This document shows, piece after piece, positions 8,837 to 18,308 of a stretch of DNA of 52,774 bases; position 1 is the first letter of the stretch, and each line of letters starts with the position of its first letter. The position numbers and the translations under genes are program-made. The stretch lies in contig NZ_CP058324.1 in the NCBI RefSeq assembly GCF_009601765.2, forward strand, positions 1 to 52,774. Direction: 5' to 3'. The notes below the pieces were generated by a model. It did not search any database. It was given only the letters and a program-made list of their open reading frames with translations, and was not told where the DNA came from. The DNA comes from Vibrio algicola. GTDB lineage: Bacteria; Pseudomonadota; Gammaproteobacteria; Enterobacterales; Vibrionaceae.

Positions 8837-10035
8837 TGTCTAATGAAAAAATACCGCCCGAAAAGAAAAAATTAATAACGTATTTATTGTTGTCATTGGG
8901 TGTTGTTACGATAATTTTATTTGTGATGACCATTTGGGGAATAGTCAATAAAAAACAAGTACCTCCACCAAAAGTCTCACCCCCTAGCACCAATGCAACC
9001 TCTACGAATAACATTTATTCACCAGAACAATTTGAAGAGAAGGTCAAAACGACAAAAAACACTCATGTTCAGGAGGTTGATGTTAACGAACATAAACAAA
9101 CAAACATTGAGATAGCGCTAGCTAAGGAGCGTATCAAATTTCAGGTCGCCGAATTAAATAGAGGATTAAATGCGTCAAAGAGTACCTGGTTAAGTCAATC
9201 CCAATTTACAAATCAAACTCAAGCATCTTCACCGGCTAAAATAAAAAACAGCACGATTGATGACTTAGAAAAACAACGTGATGAGACAGCTAAACGAATT
9301 GAAGAAGTGCGTCAGGTTAGATCGGCGATTGAGCAGAACGGGGGTTCTAATATTTCGACTGAAAAATTAGAACAAATCAGACGTAAATTTTCTCTTCCCC
9401 CTCCCAACATTGTTGGATTTACCCGTTCAAATAGATACAACGCGGATGTCAGCGGGAAAATACGATTATCGATTGGTACGGTGATCCCAGTATTAACCAC
9501 TACCACAACGGTGAGTGATTATTCTGGCCTATTTAAGGGTGTCGTTAGTCAGGATATTTATGATGTGAAATATCAATACGTTCTGATACCAAAAGGCTCA
9601 GAGGTGATCATGAAATCGGTTAAAATCACTAATGTGAATGAACCAATTCAGGCGAGAGTAGGTATCACTGTTCCGTGGATAATCCTTCCTAACGGCAACA
9701 AAATCGATATGTCGAAATCTAGCGGTTTAGATCGAGAGGGAATTGGTGCCATAAAAGATGAGGTAAATTATCATGCAATGGCTCAATTTATGGGTGTAGC
9801 TGCCTATGCTCTATTGTCCTCAAGTAGCTCGTATGAGGGCAGCGGTGCGAATAATGATAATAGCTATAAGGGCGAAATGGGCGATGCATTTCGACAACAA
9901 ACAGCGCCTATCGCAAAAAAATATTTATCACTAACTCCAACCATCACCATTAAAGCCGGTCAGTCGATGAATATCATCACTGAAGATGAAATGTATTTGA
10001 AAGCCTGGAAAAGCGTCTATCAGGATTATCAATAG
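8836..10035 (+). CDS. virB10: VirB10 core-complex protein
   Basis: 399 residues: short cytoplasmic N-terminus, one membrane helix (about residues 12-34), a Pro/Thr-rich and coiled-coil linker (about 40-165), and the C-terminal TrbI/VirB10 beta-barrel domain (IRLSIGTVIPVLTTTTTVSD; YVLIPKGSEVIM). VirB10 bridges both membranes and senses ATPase activity. It is the last gene before a strong intrinsic terminator, so it closes the first virB block; virB11 is about 13 kb away. Confidence 0.93.
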   Translation: MSNEKIPPEKKKLITYLLLSLGVVTIILFVMTIWGIVNKKQVPPPKVSPPSTNATSTNNIYSPEQFEEKVKTTKNTHVQEVDVNEHKQTNIEIALAKERIKFQVAELNRGLNASKSTWLSQSQFTNQTQASSPAKIKNSTIDDLEKQRDETAKRIEEVRQVRSAIEQNGGSNISTEKLEQIRRKFSLPPPNIVGFTRSNRYNADVSGKIRLSIGTVIPVLTTTTTVSDYSGLFKGVVSQDIYDVKYQYVLIPKGSEVIMKSVKITNVNEPIQARVGITVPWIILPNGNKIDMSKSSGLDREGIGAIKDEVNYHAMAQFMGVAAYALLSSSSSYEGSGANNDNSYKGEMGDAFRQQTAPIAKKYLSLTPTITIKAGQSMNIITEDEMYLKAWKSVYQDYQ

Positions 10036-10058
10036 TTTTATTTATATCCCTCCTCAAT

Positions 10059-10085
10059 ACCCTAACAGTCGTTAGGGTGTTTTTT
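10059..10085 (+). terminator. intrinsic terminator after virB10
   Basis: 8-bp stem ACCCTAAC/GTTAGGGT with a 4-base loop (AGTC), then TGTTTTTT. The pilL start lies only 16 bases past the T tract. Confidence 0.85.
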
Positions 10086-10100
10086 ACTGGAAATTTAACC

Positions 10101-10469
10101 ATGAAAAATTTTTTACTTTTAACGTGCCTATTGGCGCTCTTTAGTAATGTGGCAATGGCAAAGCAATTATCCACATTAGATCCCCTGACAGTTGCCGTTA
10201 GAACGGTATGGGATAGTGATACTCATACCGTTGGTGACGCCGCTAGATGGATATTAGCCCCCGAGGGTTATCAGGTGACAACTATCTATCCGGCTCCAAC
10301 AGAAGCGGCAAAAATTAGTAGTCAATCTATCCCCCCCTCAATGAAAATGCATAGAACAATGCCCGTTATCGACGCTCTCCAACTTCTAATAGGAACAAAC
10401 AACACCGTGATTATTGATAGACAACACCACCTCATTTCTTTTGCAAATGGAGTGATCACTAATGATTAA
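10101..10469 (+). CDS. pilL: PilL-like pilus protein (N-terminal domain type)
   Basis: 122 residues, started at 10101 after the terminator (GGAAATTTAACC upstream). A signal peptide (FLLLTCLLALFSNVAMA) is followed by a periplasmic domain with GDAARWILAPEGYQV and VIDALQLLIGTN, which recalls PilL of ICE/IncI type IVb pilus loci. It is much shorter than full-length PilL; the second PilL/TcpQ half is apparently encoded by the next gene. It overlaps that gene by 8 bases. Confidence 0.65.
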   Translation: MKNFLLLTCLLALFSNVAMAKQLSTLDPLTVAVRTVWDSDTHTVGDAARWILAPEGYQVTTIYPAPTEAAKISSQSIPPSMKMHRTMPVIDALQLLIGTNNTVIIDRQHHLISFANGVITND

Positions 10470-11178
10470 AAAGACAACACTAGCGATTAGCACTATCGTT
10501 CTATTATCAGGGTGTGCGCATCAGTCTGATTATCAGGGCCAGGGTGAATATTTTGAATTGGCCAAAACTAATGTGGTAGAACGTGATTTAACGACACCAT
10601 TTATACAACCATCTATTGCAGAGTTAGCAAAAACAATACCGCCCAAACCTATCAAAATTAACCCTAAATCCCAGGGTAGCATCCGAGGTGGTGAAACCTA
10701 CGAACACGCATTAACACGCTGGCTGAATAAGCAAGGTTATCAATATATTGCATGGTCAGTTGATAGCCAAACACTCAAACTATTAAAACAGCGTAGCCCT
10801 AAAACTCTCACGCTCACCGGTTCACTATTTTCAAGAGTCGCACAGGTAGGGATACATTTAGAGGAGCCTATTCAATTAACAACCGCACATCATAATGTTG
10901 CCGCGATACATCAATTTAAGACGCCGACAACGCTTGTTCTTGCTCATGGTCATACACTAAAAGATGCAGTGAAAAATATTGTCCATGATTATCATGGAAA
11001 ATGGGATGACCAAAATAGCTATCAGGCATCGGATGATTATGCATTTACCACCTCTTACCCCATTATCACAAAACAGGATGATATAACCACCGCATTAAAT
11101 TCATTGCTCTACGGTTACCCCGTGCAGGCAAAAATATTGCAATCTACTAATCAGGTTTTTATCGAGGACCATAAATAA
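10462..11178 (+). CDS. TcpQ-like pilus lipoprotein
   Basis: 238 residues with a lipoprotein signal (LSGCAH), so it should be anchored in the outer membrane. The middle matches the TcpQ/PilL C-terminal pattern (ALTRWLNKQGYQYIAWSVD), found in proteins that stabilise the secretin of toxin-coregulated and thin pili. GGAG lies 11 bases upstream of the ATG. Its stop overlaps the pilN start (TAATG). PilM is another possibility by position, but the sequence fits TcpQ better. Confidence 0.6.
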   Translation: MIKKTTLAISTIVLLSGCAHQSDYQGQGEYFELAKTNVVERDLTTPFIQPSIAELAKTIPPKPIKINPKSQGSIRGGETYEHALTRWLNKQGYQYIAWSVDSQTLKLLKQRSPKTLTLTGSLFSRVAQVGIHLEEPIQLTTAHHNVAAIHQFKTPTTLVLAHGHTLKDAVKNIVHDYHGKWDDQNSYQASDDYAFTTSYPIITKQDDITTALNSLLYGYPVQAKILQSTNQVFIEDHK

Positions 11179-12680
11179 TGAATAAATATCAAATGATGGG
11201 ATGGTGTGTAGTAGCGAGCATTCTAGGTGGTTGTGCGTCGCAGGCTTATAAAGATGCTGATAAATACAATACTGGCATAAAAAACAAAATTGACACCTAC
11301 ACGGCACCTCGTCCTCAAGGGCAGGTCAGCTATATTTCTCATCCGCCTGTTTCTATTACCCCTATAGCTCAGGTTGAAACCATATCATGGCTCAATGATC
11401 CGATTTCAATCAGTGTCAATAATACACCTCTTTCAATGGTATTAAGTCATGTTTTAACCGGTACTCAGGTTGATGTCAGCTTTGATGAGGCGGTGAACCC
11501 TAATACACCAGTCACATTGAATTTTTCAGGGCGTCGAGGGGATATTTTGGGATTAATTGGCCGTGAAACACACTCATCACTCATTCCCCACAAGGAAACG
11601 CTTCAGGTGGTGAAATATATATCAAAAACCTATGAAATTAATATACCGTCTGGGCGCTACAGTGCTCAACTAGGCTCAGAAGGTGAAAATAGCAGTTCGG
11701 ATGACGAAAAATCGAAAACGCAGGGACAGTTCATTAAGGTCGCTTACAATGATGTCAGCGTTTTAGATGACATCGTTAACGGTATAAAGGCAATTTTAAA
11801 ACAAGATCCGAAGGACAGTAATACAAAATCTGCAATGAGCGCGACTTCTAGTGATGATGATTTGGTTGGTGATGTTCAGGTCGTCAGCTCCCTTTCATCT
11901 ATTTCTGTGAAAAGCACGCCGGAACGAATGAAAAAAGTCGATAAATTAGTAGCCACTTATCAACATGAACTTAGTAAACAGGTTTTGTTAAATATTCAGG
12001 TTATTGAGTTTCGTTCAAATCACAGTACAGAGCAGGGGATAGATTGGAATATTGTCCGTCAAACAAGTCATGGCGCGCTTCAATTTTTTGTTCCAGGTAC
12101 GACGACAATATCTCAGGGAACAGGCTACGGCCTGGCCTTCATGGGAACAGGAAAATGGGATGGTACCAGTACATTTATTAAGGTGTTAGAACAACAGGGC
12201 AAGGTTGCGACTGAAACACCTATTACAGCCCTAGTGTTAAACAATCAACCAGCCCGTATTTCTCAGGCATTAACCAAGCCATATTTATCTGAAATTAAAT
12301 CTGAATCAAATGATTCTCAAATCTCAACTACGGTTACGCGAGATAAGGTGATTGAGGGCGTGGATATGATGATTACACCAAACGTAAAAAATCAATATGT
12401 GTGGCTACGCATTAGTGGAAAACTCACAAAAATAGCGTCTGAACGAACTCAAAAAGTTGAGAATACTGATTTGGAATTCTTTGACACTAGAGGCTCAGAT
12501 ATATCATTTACAAATAAACTACGTTATGGCCAAACCTATGTGATCGCCTCTGTGAAACAGACATCAACAACAGCAGAAGGCACAAAATCGTTTTGGTCTT
12601 ATTTATTTGGGGGGACTGGCTCGAAAAAAGACACAGTGGAAACCCTGGTTTTATTAACACCAACGCAAACACAAAGCTAG
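11178..12680 (+). CDS. pilN: PilN type IVb pilus secretin
   Basis: 500 residues with a lipobox (LGGCAS). An N-terminal N-domain (about residues 70-160) precedes a secretin domain with VLLNIQVIEFRSNHSTEQGI at about 275 and a C-terminal beta-rich segment (about 345-490) ending in LVLLTPTQ. PilN/TcpC secretins form the outer-membrane pore for the thin pilus. The stop codon sits inside the AGGAGG ribosome site of pilO. Confidence 0.88.
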   Translation: MNKYQMMGWCVVASILGGCASQAYKDADKYNTGIKNKIDTYTAPRPQGQVSYISHPPVSITPIAQVETISWLNDPISISVNNTPLSMVLSHVLTGTQVDVSFDEAVNPNTPVTLNFSGRRGDILGLIGRETHSSLIPHKETLQVVKYISKTYEINIPSGRYSAQLGSEGENSSSDDEKSKTQGQFIKVAYNDVSVLDDIVNGIKAILKQDPKDSNTKSAMSATSSDDDLVGDVQVVSSLSSISVKSTPERMKKVDKLVATYQHELSKQVLLNIQVIEFRSNHSTEQGIDWNIVRQTSHGALQFFVPGTTTISQGTGYGLAFMGTGKWDGTSTFIKVLEQQGKVATETPITALVLNNQPARISQALTKPYLSEIKSESNDSQISTTVTRDKVIEGVDMMITPNVKNQYVWLRISGKLTKIASERTQKVENTDLEFFDTRGSDISFTNKLRYGQTYVIASVKQTSTTAEGTKSFWSYLFGGTGSKKDTVETLVLLTPTQTQS

Positions 12681-12688
12681 GAGGGTGC

Positions 12689-13816
12689 ATGTTTTCATTA
12701 CCAATGCTCCAACTTGATTTAGATAAATCATTGTTAGCTAGGGTTCGAAAACTGCATCCAGCAAAATATGAAAAAGTGATTGAAACCTCAACCGGTTTTA
12801 GTCGCTTTTATTCAAATGTTGCCACATTCAATGTTTGTGATTTTGCTATGCAGGAAATAGACCTCCCTAATAATTGCCTCTTTATCCACCCTATTGATGA
12901 TATGTGGTATGTATTATTAATAGACAATGGAGAGGTGAGAGCGCAAAAAATGCTTTCGCTCAGTGATATTGTACTGACGATGGGATATGAAATTGAAAGC
13001 GTGGAGTATATTTATTGCCCACAAATACAAAATCTTCTAGATTATCTAACACATTACAATAATAAAATTGTGTTCATTAATCCCCTCGACCTATCGTTAC
13101 TAACTGATGAATACTGTATTCCCATAAGCAAAACACATAACCCAATGAAGATTGGGTTATGTGTCCTATTCTTAGCAGTTTTGATTAGCGCCATATACGG
13201 CGCTTTTTTTCATCATTCAGAACACAAAACAGTCGTACACATTGATCCTCTAGCAGCATATAAACAGCATGTTTTCTCGTCTATTGTGGCCAGTGACGCT
13301 TTTAAAGTTGCATATAAGGCGAGTGTATACGGGTTCTTGTTACCTAACGATTGGGTCTTTTCAAATATTCGACTCTCTCATAATACGATGCAATTAAATT
13401 ATGAGGATTCCCCAAATGGCTCGATGAATAAGACAATGACAGCATTTACAAAAATTCATCCAGCAATTGAGCATGCATGGAATGAAGCGAGCCTTAATTT
13501 TGGGTGGACGATGGAAAGTCCCACATCATTGCAGATCACTACATTACCAAAAAACATTTATTTTTTACGTGATGCATTGATTAATCTCGGTTTTACGGTT
13601 GTTCAAATGAATAAACCTTCAGTTGATGGCGTAGAAATCATGCAATTAACCATTACTCGATCAAATACTAATTTCACGACATTAAATACATTGGCCACAT
13701 TAACCTCAGCCCTACCCATCTACATGTCAACATTAGAAATTCAACGGGGTTTATCGATCCCAAATATTAATATTAAATCGGTGATAACCCTAGAAGGGGA
13801 ACGCAATGACAGATAA
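12689..13816 (+). CDS. pilO: PilO-like type IVb pilus accessory protein
   Basis: 375 residues, started at 12689 because a perfect AGGAGG lies just upstream; the open frame extends 96 bases into pilN without a better start. The N-terminal half is cytoplasmic, with a membrane helix at about residues 153-172 (IGLCVLFLAVLISAIYGAFF) and a periplasmic C-terminal half. Position between pilN and pilP, size and topology fit PilO2-type proteins. It overlaps pilP by 11 bases. Confidence 0.75.
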   Translation: MFSLPMLQLDLDKSLLARVRKLHPAKYEKVIETSTGFSRFYSNVATFNVCDFAMQEIDLPNNCLFIHPIDDMWYVLLIDNGEVRAQKMLSLSDIVLTMGYEIESVEYIYCPQIQNLLDYLTHYNNKIVFINPLDLSLLTDEYCIPISKTHNPMKIGLCVLFLAVLISAIYGAFFHHSEHKTVVHIDPLAAYKQHVFSSIVASDAFKVAYKASVYGFLLPNDWVFSNIRLSHNTMQLNYEDSPNGSMNKTMTAFTKIHPAIEHAWNEASLNFGWTMESPTSLQITTLPKNIYFLRDALINLGFTVVQMNKPSVDGVEIMQLTITRSNTNFTTLNTLATLTSALPIYMSTLEIQRGLSIPNINIKSVITLEGERNDR

Positions 13817-14489
13817 AACAAAAAAAATCACATTAACAAAAAAACATAAAATTTTACTTGTGGTATCAGCGGTACTTATCGTATCAGCTGGCTATTCATT
13901 AATGCCAACCTCTCATCATGTAACACATAATAGGGTTCCGGTGAATAATGAACTCAGTCAGTTAAATATAGCCCCCCCCTCCAAACGAGTGCCTGGTATT
14001 ACTAAATCAAAGAAAAAAGAGGTTACCAAGAAATCAACGATTACTTTAGATCCCGATGCGATTGAGTTGGTGCGATATGCTAATCAATTACGTATTCAAA
14101 CAATTAGAAAAATGGCAATTGATGCACAAATAGCCGCCGATTCTAGCGCAGATAAAAAAGCCGATTCATTAAAGTATCACTCTAGCCCATTAAAAAGTAA
14201 GTACGTTCTACCACCTATACCGGGTGAAAATAGTGTGAATTTAAATGATGATATTCAGCCATCTTTTATTGAGGATATGCGTGTTGCTAGTCTAATCAGC
14301 GTGAATGGAAACATTGAGGCGGTCATTTCATTTCAAAATCAATACATTCCAATTCGGGTTGGCTCCAAAATTGGCAGTGTCACCATTACAAAAATCACTA
14401 AAAATGCAGTGACATTTCGTGATCACGGTAAGAGTAAAACGAAATGGGTTGCCAGCGCCCCCTTAACTAAAGTCGTTAAGGGGGCGTAA
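13806..14489 (+). CDS. pilP: PilP-like type IVb pilus protein
   Basis: 227 residues: a membrane helix near the N-terminus (about residues 15-34), a charged linker, and a C-terminal PilP-type beta domain (RVASLISVNGNIEAVISF, PIRVGSKIGSVTITKI). PilP links inner-membrane pilus proteins to the secretin. Start supported by AAGGGG upstream; the stop overlaps the pilQ start (TAATG). Confidence 0.8.
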   Translation: MTDKTKKITLTKKHKILLVVSAVLIVSAGYSLMPTSHHVTHNRVPVNNELSQLNIAPPSKRVPGITKSKKKEVTKKSTITLDPDAIELVRYANQLRIQTIRKMAIDAQIAADSSADKKADSLKYHSSPLKSKYVLPPIPGENSVNLNDDIQPSFIEDMRVASLISVNGNIEAVISFQNQYIPIRVGSKIGSVTITKITKNAVTFRDHGKSKTKWVASAPLTKVVKGA

Positions 14490-16198
14490 TGGAAAAGTTG
14501 TTAATTGACGATAAGTTACGAAATTTCTATTACACCTCACCACTCGCAATCGCAGTAACCAGTGGGAAAATATTGGTGACTGATTATTCAATATCCACTA
14601 TTGATGGTATTCGTGATCACATCAAAAATAATGATTTACTGGCTAATGGTCACTATCTAGGTCAGCTACTTAGTATCGAAAAGGTATCTAAGGGGATCAT
14701 TGATGGCTTTTTAGATGGTGGATTAAATCGTACATCGATAAAAAAAGATATCGAATCTGGTTCTGAAACTCTGCTCGGTGAGAGTTATAAGGATATTTTA
14801 ACCAAGGCGGCAAATTTAGGTTGTTCGGATATTCACCTTGAATTGTATGAAACTGAACTGCAAATTTACGCTGAGATTGATGGAATACGTCGAGAGCTAA
14901 TTCCTACCATTCCAGATGCAGAGCATGGTCATCGTTTATTTAGTTATATCTGGACCTCAAAAGCAAAAAATAAAGATTCTGATTATATACGCCACACCCC
15001 AAACAATGGGTCCTTAGAGGAAAATCTTCTCATTACTGGTGATATGAGATTAACAAACTGGCGCGCCAGTTATATACCGACAAATAAGGGCGGTAAAGTG
15101 ACGCTACGCTGGCTCAATAAAAACGTCAGCTTACCTCAACTTACAGAGATTGGTTGGACACCAGGACATGTGGCGGCATATAAGGAATATTTAAACTTTG
15201 CCTCTGGTGTCTGTGTTATCGCAGGTAAAACCGGTTCAGGAAAATCTACTACCCTCGCTTGTGGGTTAAAACTTCTCGATAAAAGTCGAGCTGTTCACAC
15301 CTTAGAAGATCCCGTTGAATTTAATCTAGGCATCCCTCAAACCCTAGTCAATCCAAATAAAACTATTAATGATGAAGCGGAAGCGAGGGGGGCCGCCTAT
15401 TATTCAAAAGTTTTACTGCGTCATGCGGTGAATGTTGAGATGCATGGTGAAATTCGTGATCACAAGGGTGCGATGGAACTCATCCGCAAAGGTGAGACGG
15501 GTCAGCTAATGTTTACAACCGTTCATACCAGTTCGGCGCTAGGCATAGCACCCACATTTATTGAGCAATTTAACGTATCTGCATCGGTGATGTCTGCACC
15601 TGATCTCATGCGTTTGTGGATCTATCAAACATTAATTAGAACATTATGTTCTGAGTGTTCATTTACCCAAGCACAAGCACAACACTATTATGATACACAG
15701 GATAGTGAGGAGGATAATTTGTATTTTGAGCAATTAAAAATACATACGGCTCGACTGTGTGGCAACGAAATAAACAATATTCGATACAAAAACCCAAATG
15801 GCTGTCATTGCTGTGGCTATGAAGGGGAAAAGGGACGAACCGCTGTTGTTGAAATGATTGTGCTCGATGATGAGGACCGAGAATTTATTTTCAGTCGAAA
15901 TTATCTAGGTTGGAAAGAGGCACTCCTTGCCAAGGGCTTCAAAGATGTTCGATGGCATACCATTACTAAAATAAAGGCCGGGTTGATTGATATTGATACG
16001 GCATCAAAACGGGTAAATAATTTATTGCCTGTGGCTGCTAAGGAAGTTTACTCATCATTTATAGATACAATAAATGAAAGTGTCGCAACTAAAAGTGAGC
16101 CTGGCACAACCGAAGTATCTACAAGTGATGGACTTGATTTTGAAGAGGAGAAATTTTTACCTGTTCTTAGTGAGGTGATGAATGAACCTGGAAAGTAA
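14489..16198 (+). CDS. pilQ: PilQ pilus assembly ATPase (GspE family)
   Basis: 569 residues. Walker A GKTGSGKST is at about 245-253, the Asp box around LEDPVEFNLGIPQT at 273, Walker B EMHGEIRD near 317, and the His box TTVHTSSALG near 345. A four-Cys zinc site (CSEC near 387, CHCCGY near 438) is typical of extension ATPases. It powers pilus polymerisation at the inner membrane. The name follows R64; it is not the PilQ secretin of type IVa systems. It overlaps pilR by 17 bases. Confidence 0.9.
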   Translation: MEKLLIDDKLRNFYYTSPLAIAVTSGKILVTDYSISTIDGIRDHIKNNDLLANGHYLGQLLSIEKVSKGIIDGFLDGGLNRTSIKKDIESGSETLLGESYKDILTKAANLGCSDIHLELYETELQIYAEIDGIRRELIPTIPDAEHGHRLFSYIWTSKAKNKDSDYIRHTPNNGSLEENLLITGDMRLTNWRASYIPTNKGGKVTLRWLNKNVSLPQLTEIGWTPGHVAAYKEYLNFASGVCVIAGKTGSGKSTTLACGLKLLDKSRAVHTLEDPVEFNLGIPQTLVNPNKTINDEAEARGAAYYSKVLLRHAVNVEMHGEIRDHKGAMELIRKGETGQLMFTTVHTSSALGIAPTFIEQFNVSASVMSAPDLMRLWIYQTLIRTLCSECSFTQAQAQHYYDTQDSEEDNLYFEQLKIHTARLCGNEINNIRYKNPNGCHCCGYEGEKGRTAVVEMIVLDDEDREFIFSRNYLGWKEALLAKGFKDVRWHTITKIKAGLIDIDTASKRVNNLLPVAAKEVYSSFIDTINESVATKSEPGTTEVSTSDGLDFEEEKFLPVLSEVMNEPGK

Positions 16199-17216
16199 AT
16201 TTTTTAATCTCGAAAAACAGGGGGTTTTACTCTATCAAATCCTAAGATTGTCAAAGGTTGGTATTAATCAACGTGAAATTGCGAGCCAATTAGTTCAATA
16301 CGGAAGTAGCATTGAAAAAAAAATTGGGAACGAAATATTCACCGCCATTGATAATGGGGATACGTTTTCTTCTGCACTGAAACCCTGGTTTAACCGAATA
16401 GTATGGGAAAGCATTCTCGCAGGTGAAATAAGTGGGGATTGGAATAATGGCATTAAGCATGCCATTGAAACGATACACCTACAAAATGTCTCAACAATCG
16501 TACTAATTAAAACTCTAATGAAGCCAATATTAGGTCTAATAGGCTTACTCTTTGCCTGTGCCTGTTCCTATTGGTATTTTTTCCCGATGATGAGCGGTTT
16601 GTTACCAATGGCTCACTGGGGGGGGATGTCTATTGCTGCTTATAAGTTCGGCTATTTTTGGGCCACGTATGGCTCTATTTTATTAGGCGTATTTTTGTCT
16701 ACGATCATAACCATCATGATCATGCTTCCATTAGCTCCGATTGCAAACGGTCGATTACGACAGTTATTAGACCTATTACCAATTTTTTCACACTATCGAT
16801 TAATTTTAGCGACTAATCTATTTCGATCTATGTCTAATCTAACTCGTGCTGGTATTCCGTTACTTGAAGCGATTGAACACATAGAAAAAGATACCAGTCT
16901 TTATATGAAATGGCACTTGTCATTAGCCCAAGACAACATTAATACGGGAAATGAAAACATTGGTGATATTTTAAACACAGGGTTAATTGACGAGCAAAAT
17001 ATCCGAACCTTAAAAATTTTAGGGACGACAGGAGATTTATTCCATATTTTCCTAAACGCATCCGAACTACACAGCTCTCTACTGGAGTCTAAAATGCTGA
17101 ACATGAAAGTTTGGGGAGCCAATATCATAAAAATCGTGGGCTTAATCATTGGTCTTATCACAGGCGGAGGGATCGCTCAATTAATTACCGATATGGTTAC
17201 AAATATTCACATTTAA
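16182..17216 (+). CDS. pilR: PilR pilus platform protein (GspF family)
   Basis: 344 residues with the three GspF-type membrane segments (about 110-140, 155-190 and 312-335) and repeated cytoplasmic helical domains (GDTFSSALKPWF; NLTRAGIPLLEAIEHIEKDT). GspF/PilC proteins are the inner-membrane platform through which the ATPase drives pilin addition. It ends 24 bases before a strong terminator. Confidence 0.87.
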   Translation: MNLESKFFNLEKQGVLLYQILRLSKVGINQREIASQLVQYGSSIEKKIGNEIFTAIDNGDTFSSALKPWFNRIVWESILAGEISGDWNNGIKHAIETIHLQNVSTIVLIKTLMKPILGLIGLLFACACSYWYFFPMMSGLLPMAHWGGMSIAAYKFGYFWATYGSILLGVFLSTIITIMIMLPLAPIANGRLRQLLDLLPIFSHYRLILATNLFRSMSNLTRAGIPLLEAIEHIEKDTSLYMKWHLSLAQDNINTGNENIGDILNTGLIDEQNIRTLKILGTTGDLFHIFLNASELHSSLLESKMLNMKVWGANIIKIVGLIIGLITGGGIAQLITDMVTNIHI

Positions 17217-17240
17217 CAAAAAATCACTCTTCACCTCTTT

Positions 17241-17270
17241 AAAACCATTCATTTGAATGGTTTTTTATTT
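17241..17270 (+). terminator. intrinsic terminator between pilR and pilS
   Basis: Perfect 10-bp stem AAAACCATTC (17241-17250) / GAATGGTTTT (17255-17264) with a 4-base loop, then a T-rich tail. The pilS start lies 20 bases past it, so pilS depends on readthrough, antitermination, or a promoter that overlaps this site. Confidence 0.88.
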
Positions 17271-17289
17271 TCAATAAAAAGGAAAAATC

Positions 17290-17787
17290 ATGTTAAAAAA
17301 ACAAATCGCATCCCGAAAAAAAGCCCGTGGTGCATCTAGCGTTGATATTCTAATTTATGCGACCCTATTGATTGGTCTAATCGCATTTGTTATTTCAAAA
17401 GTGCCAACGATCAATTACATGTTTAATGTCAGTGCCTTTCAATCGGATGTTTCTAGCATTTCAGAAGCCACTTATCGATGGAAAAAACGTCGTCCTAATT
17501 ACTCCAGTGTTTCTTTAGAGACACTATGCCAAGATCGTTATTTAGAAAACTCTATTTGTGGTGATGCCAATGATGGAAAATCAACCAACTCATTTGGCGG
17601 TGATTGGACAGTTTCCCCCAATACTAACTCTGGTTTATACGATATTACCGCCACAATGCCCAATGACACAGATCGTATTAATGAGCTAGCCGATACGATG
17701 GCACCGACAACACGAGGCGGTTGTTCAGAAGCGGAGGGGTGTGCCACACTCGTTAAATCAGCCAATTCAATTACCATGACATTTTAA
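17290..17787 (+). CDS. pilS: PilS major type IVb prepilin
   Basis: 165 residues. A basic leader (KKQIASRKKARG) precedes the hydrophobic helix ASSVDILIYATLLIGLIAF. Cleavage is expected after Gly17, leaving Asp, not Glu, at mature position 5. The C-terminal part is PilS/TcpA-like, with a Cys pair near the end (GGCSEAEGC) likely to form the disulphide loop, and an IxEATYRWKKRRPNY stretch after the helix. AAAGGAAAAA upstream is a strong ribosome site, as expected for the major pilin. No prepilin peptidase gene is recognisable nearby. Confidence 0.82.
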   Translation: MLKKQIASRKKARGASSVDILIYATLLIGLIAFVISKVPTINYMFNVSAFQSDVSSISEATYRWKKRRPNYSSVSLETLCQDRYLENSICGDANDGKSTNSFGGDWTVSPNTNSGLYDITATMPNDTDRINELADTMAPTTRGGCSEAEGCATLVKSANSITMTF

Positions 17788-17789
17788 TA

Positions 17790-18296
17790 ATGAGACATCA
17801 TACCCTCGGGATGGCGTCATTAAGCCTGATAATATCAATGGCGGCGATGATTGGGCTAACCGTACTGATGTTGAGTACGGTTAGCCCAATGGCTCGTCAT
17901 TATATGGCGAGTATGGATATAAAGGAGGCGGTTAGGGATATCCATCATACCGTGATATCTAACTATCAGTTAGAAGTCCTGAAAACGCGATGTTTTCATA
18001 CGCCAACCACAAAAACGATGGATGATTTAATCAAATACAATCCAGATTTGGCTAAATCTATATCTGATAGAGGTTTGATATTTACGTATCAATATCAAAC
18101 CCTATCCTCACCCTATTCTCACCCTATCCGACTTGATATCAATGTCATATTTGAGAATCAAGAGCAGCTTAATGATGTCGATGGATACCTCAAACCATCT
18201 TATTCATCAAATCAAACCCTTACGTTCAGTTACCCTGTCACTAAGATAGTGTCTGATAATGAGCAATTCGATCCATCAAAGGGGTGTATTCACTAA
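17790..18296 (+). CDS. minor pilin with class III leader
   Basis: 168 residues: a very short leader (MRHHTLG) then a hydrophobic helix (MASLSLIISMAAMIGLTVLML), the layout of a pilin-like protein cut by a prepilin peptidase. The mature domain has two Cys (RCFH, GCIH) that could pair. It starts two bases after the pilS stop with almost no ribosome site, so translation is probably coupled to pilS. A very strong inverted repeat lies inside the helix-coding region. TcpB-like and other minor pilins are possible relatives; the exact family is not recognised. Confidence 0.6.
   Translation: MRHHTLGMASLSLIISMAAMIGLTVLMLSTVSPMARHYMASMDIKEAVRDIHHTVISNYQLEVLKTRCFHTPTTKTMDDLIKYNPDLAKSISDRGLIFTYQYQTLSSPYSHPIRLDINVIFENQEQLNDVDGYLKPSYSSNQTLTFSYPVTKIVSDNEQFDPSKGCIH
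17850..17890 (+). promoter_or_regulatory. perfect 17-bp hairpin inside the minor pilin gene
   Basis: The arms 17850-17866 and 17874-17890 are perfect reverse complements separated by the 7-base loop GATGTTG. It begins about 60 bases after the pilS stop codon. There is no T run, so it is not a standard terminator. By analogy with intercistronic hairpins it may protect pilS mRNA or limit downstream translation. Confidence 0.75.
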
Positions 18297-18308
18297 AGGT
18301 CATTAACA

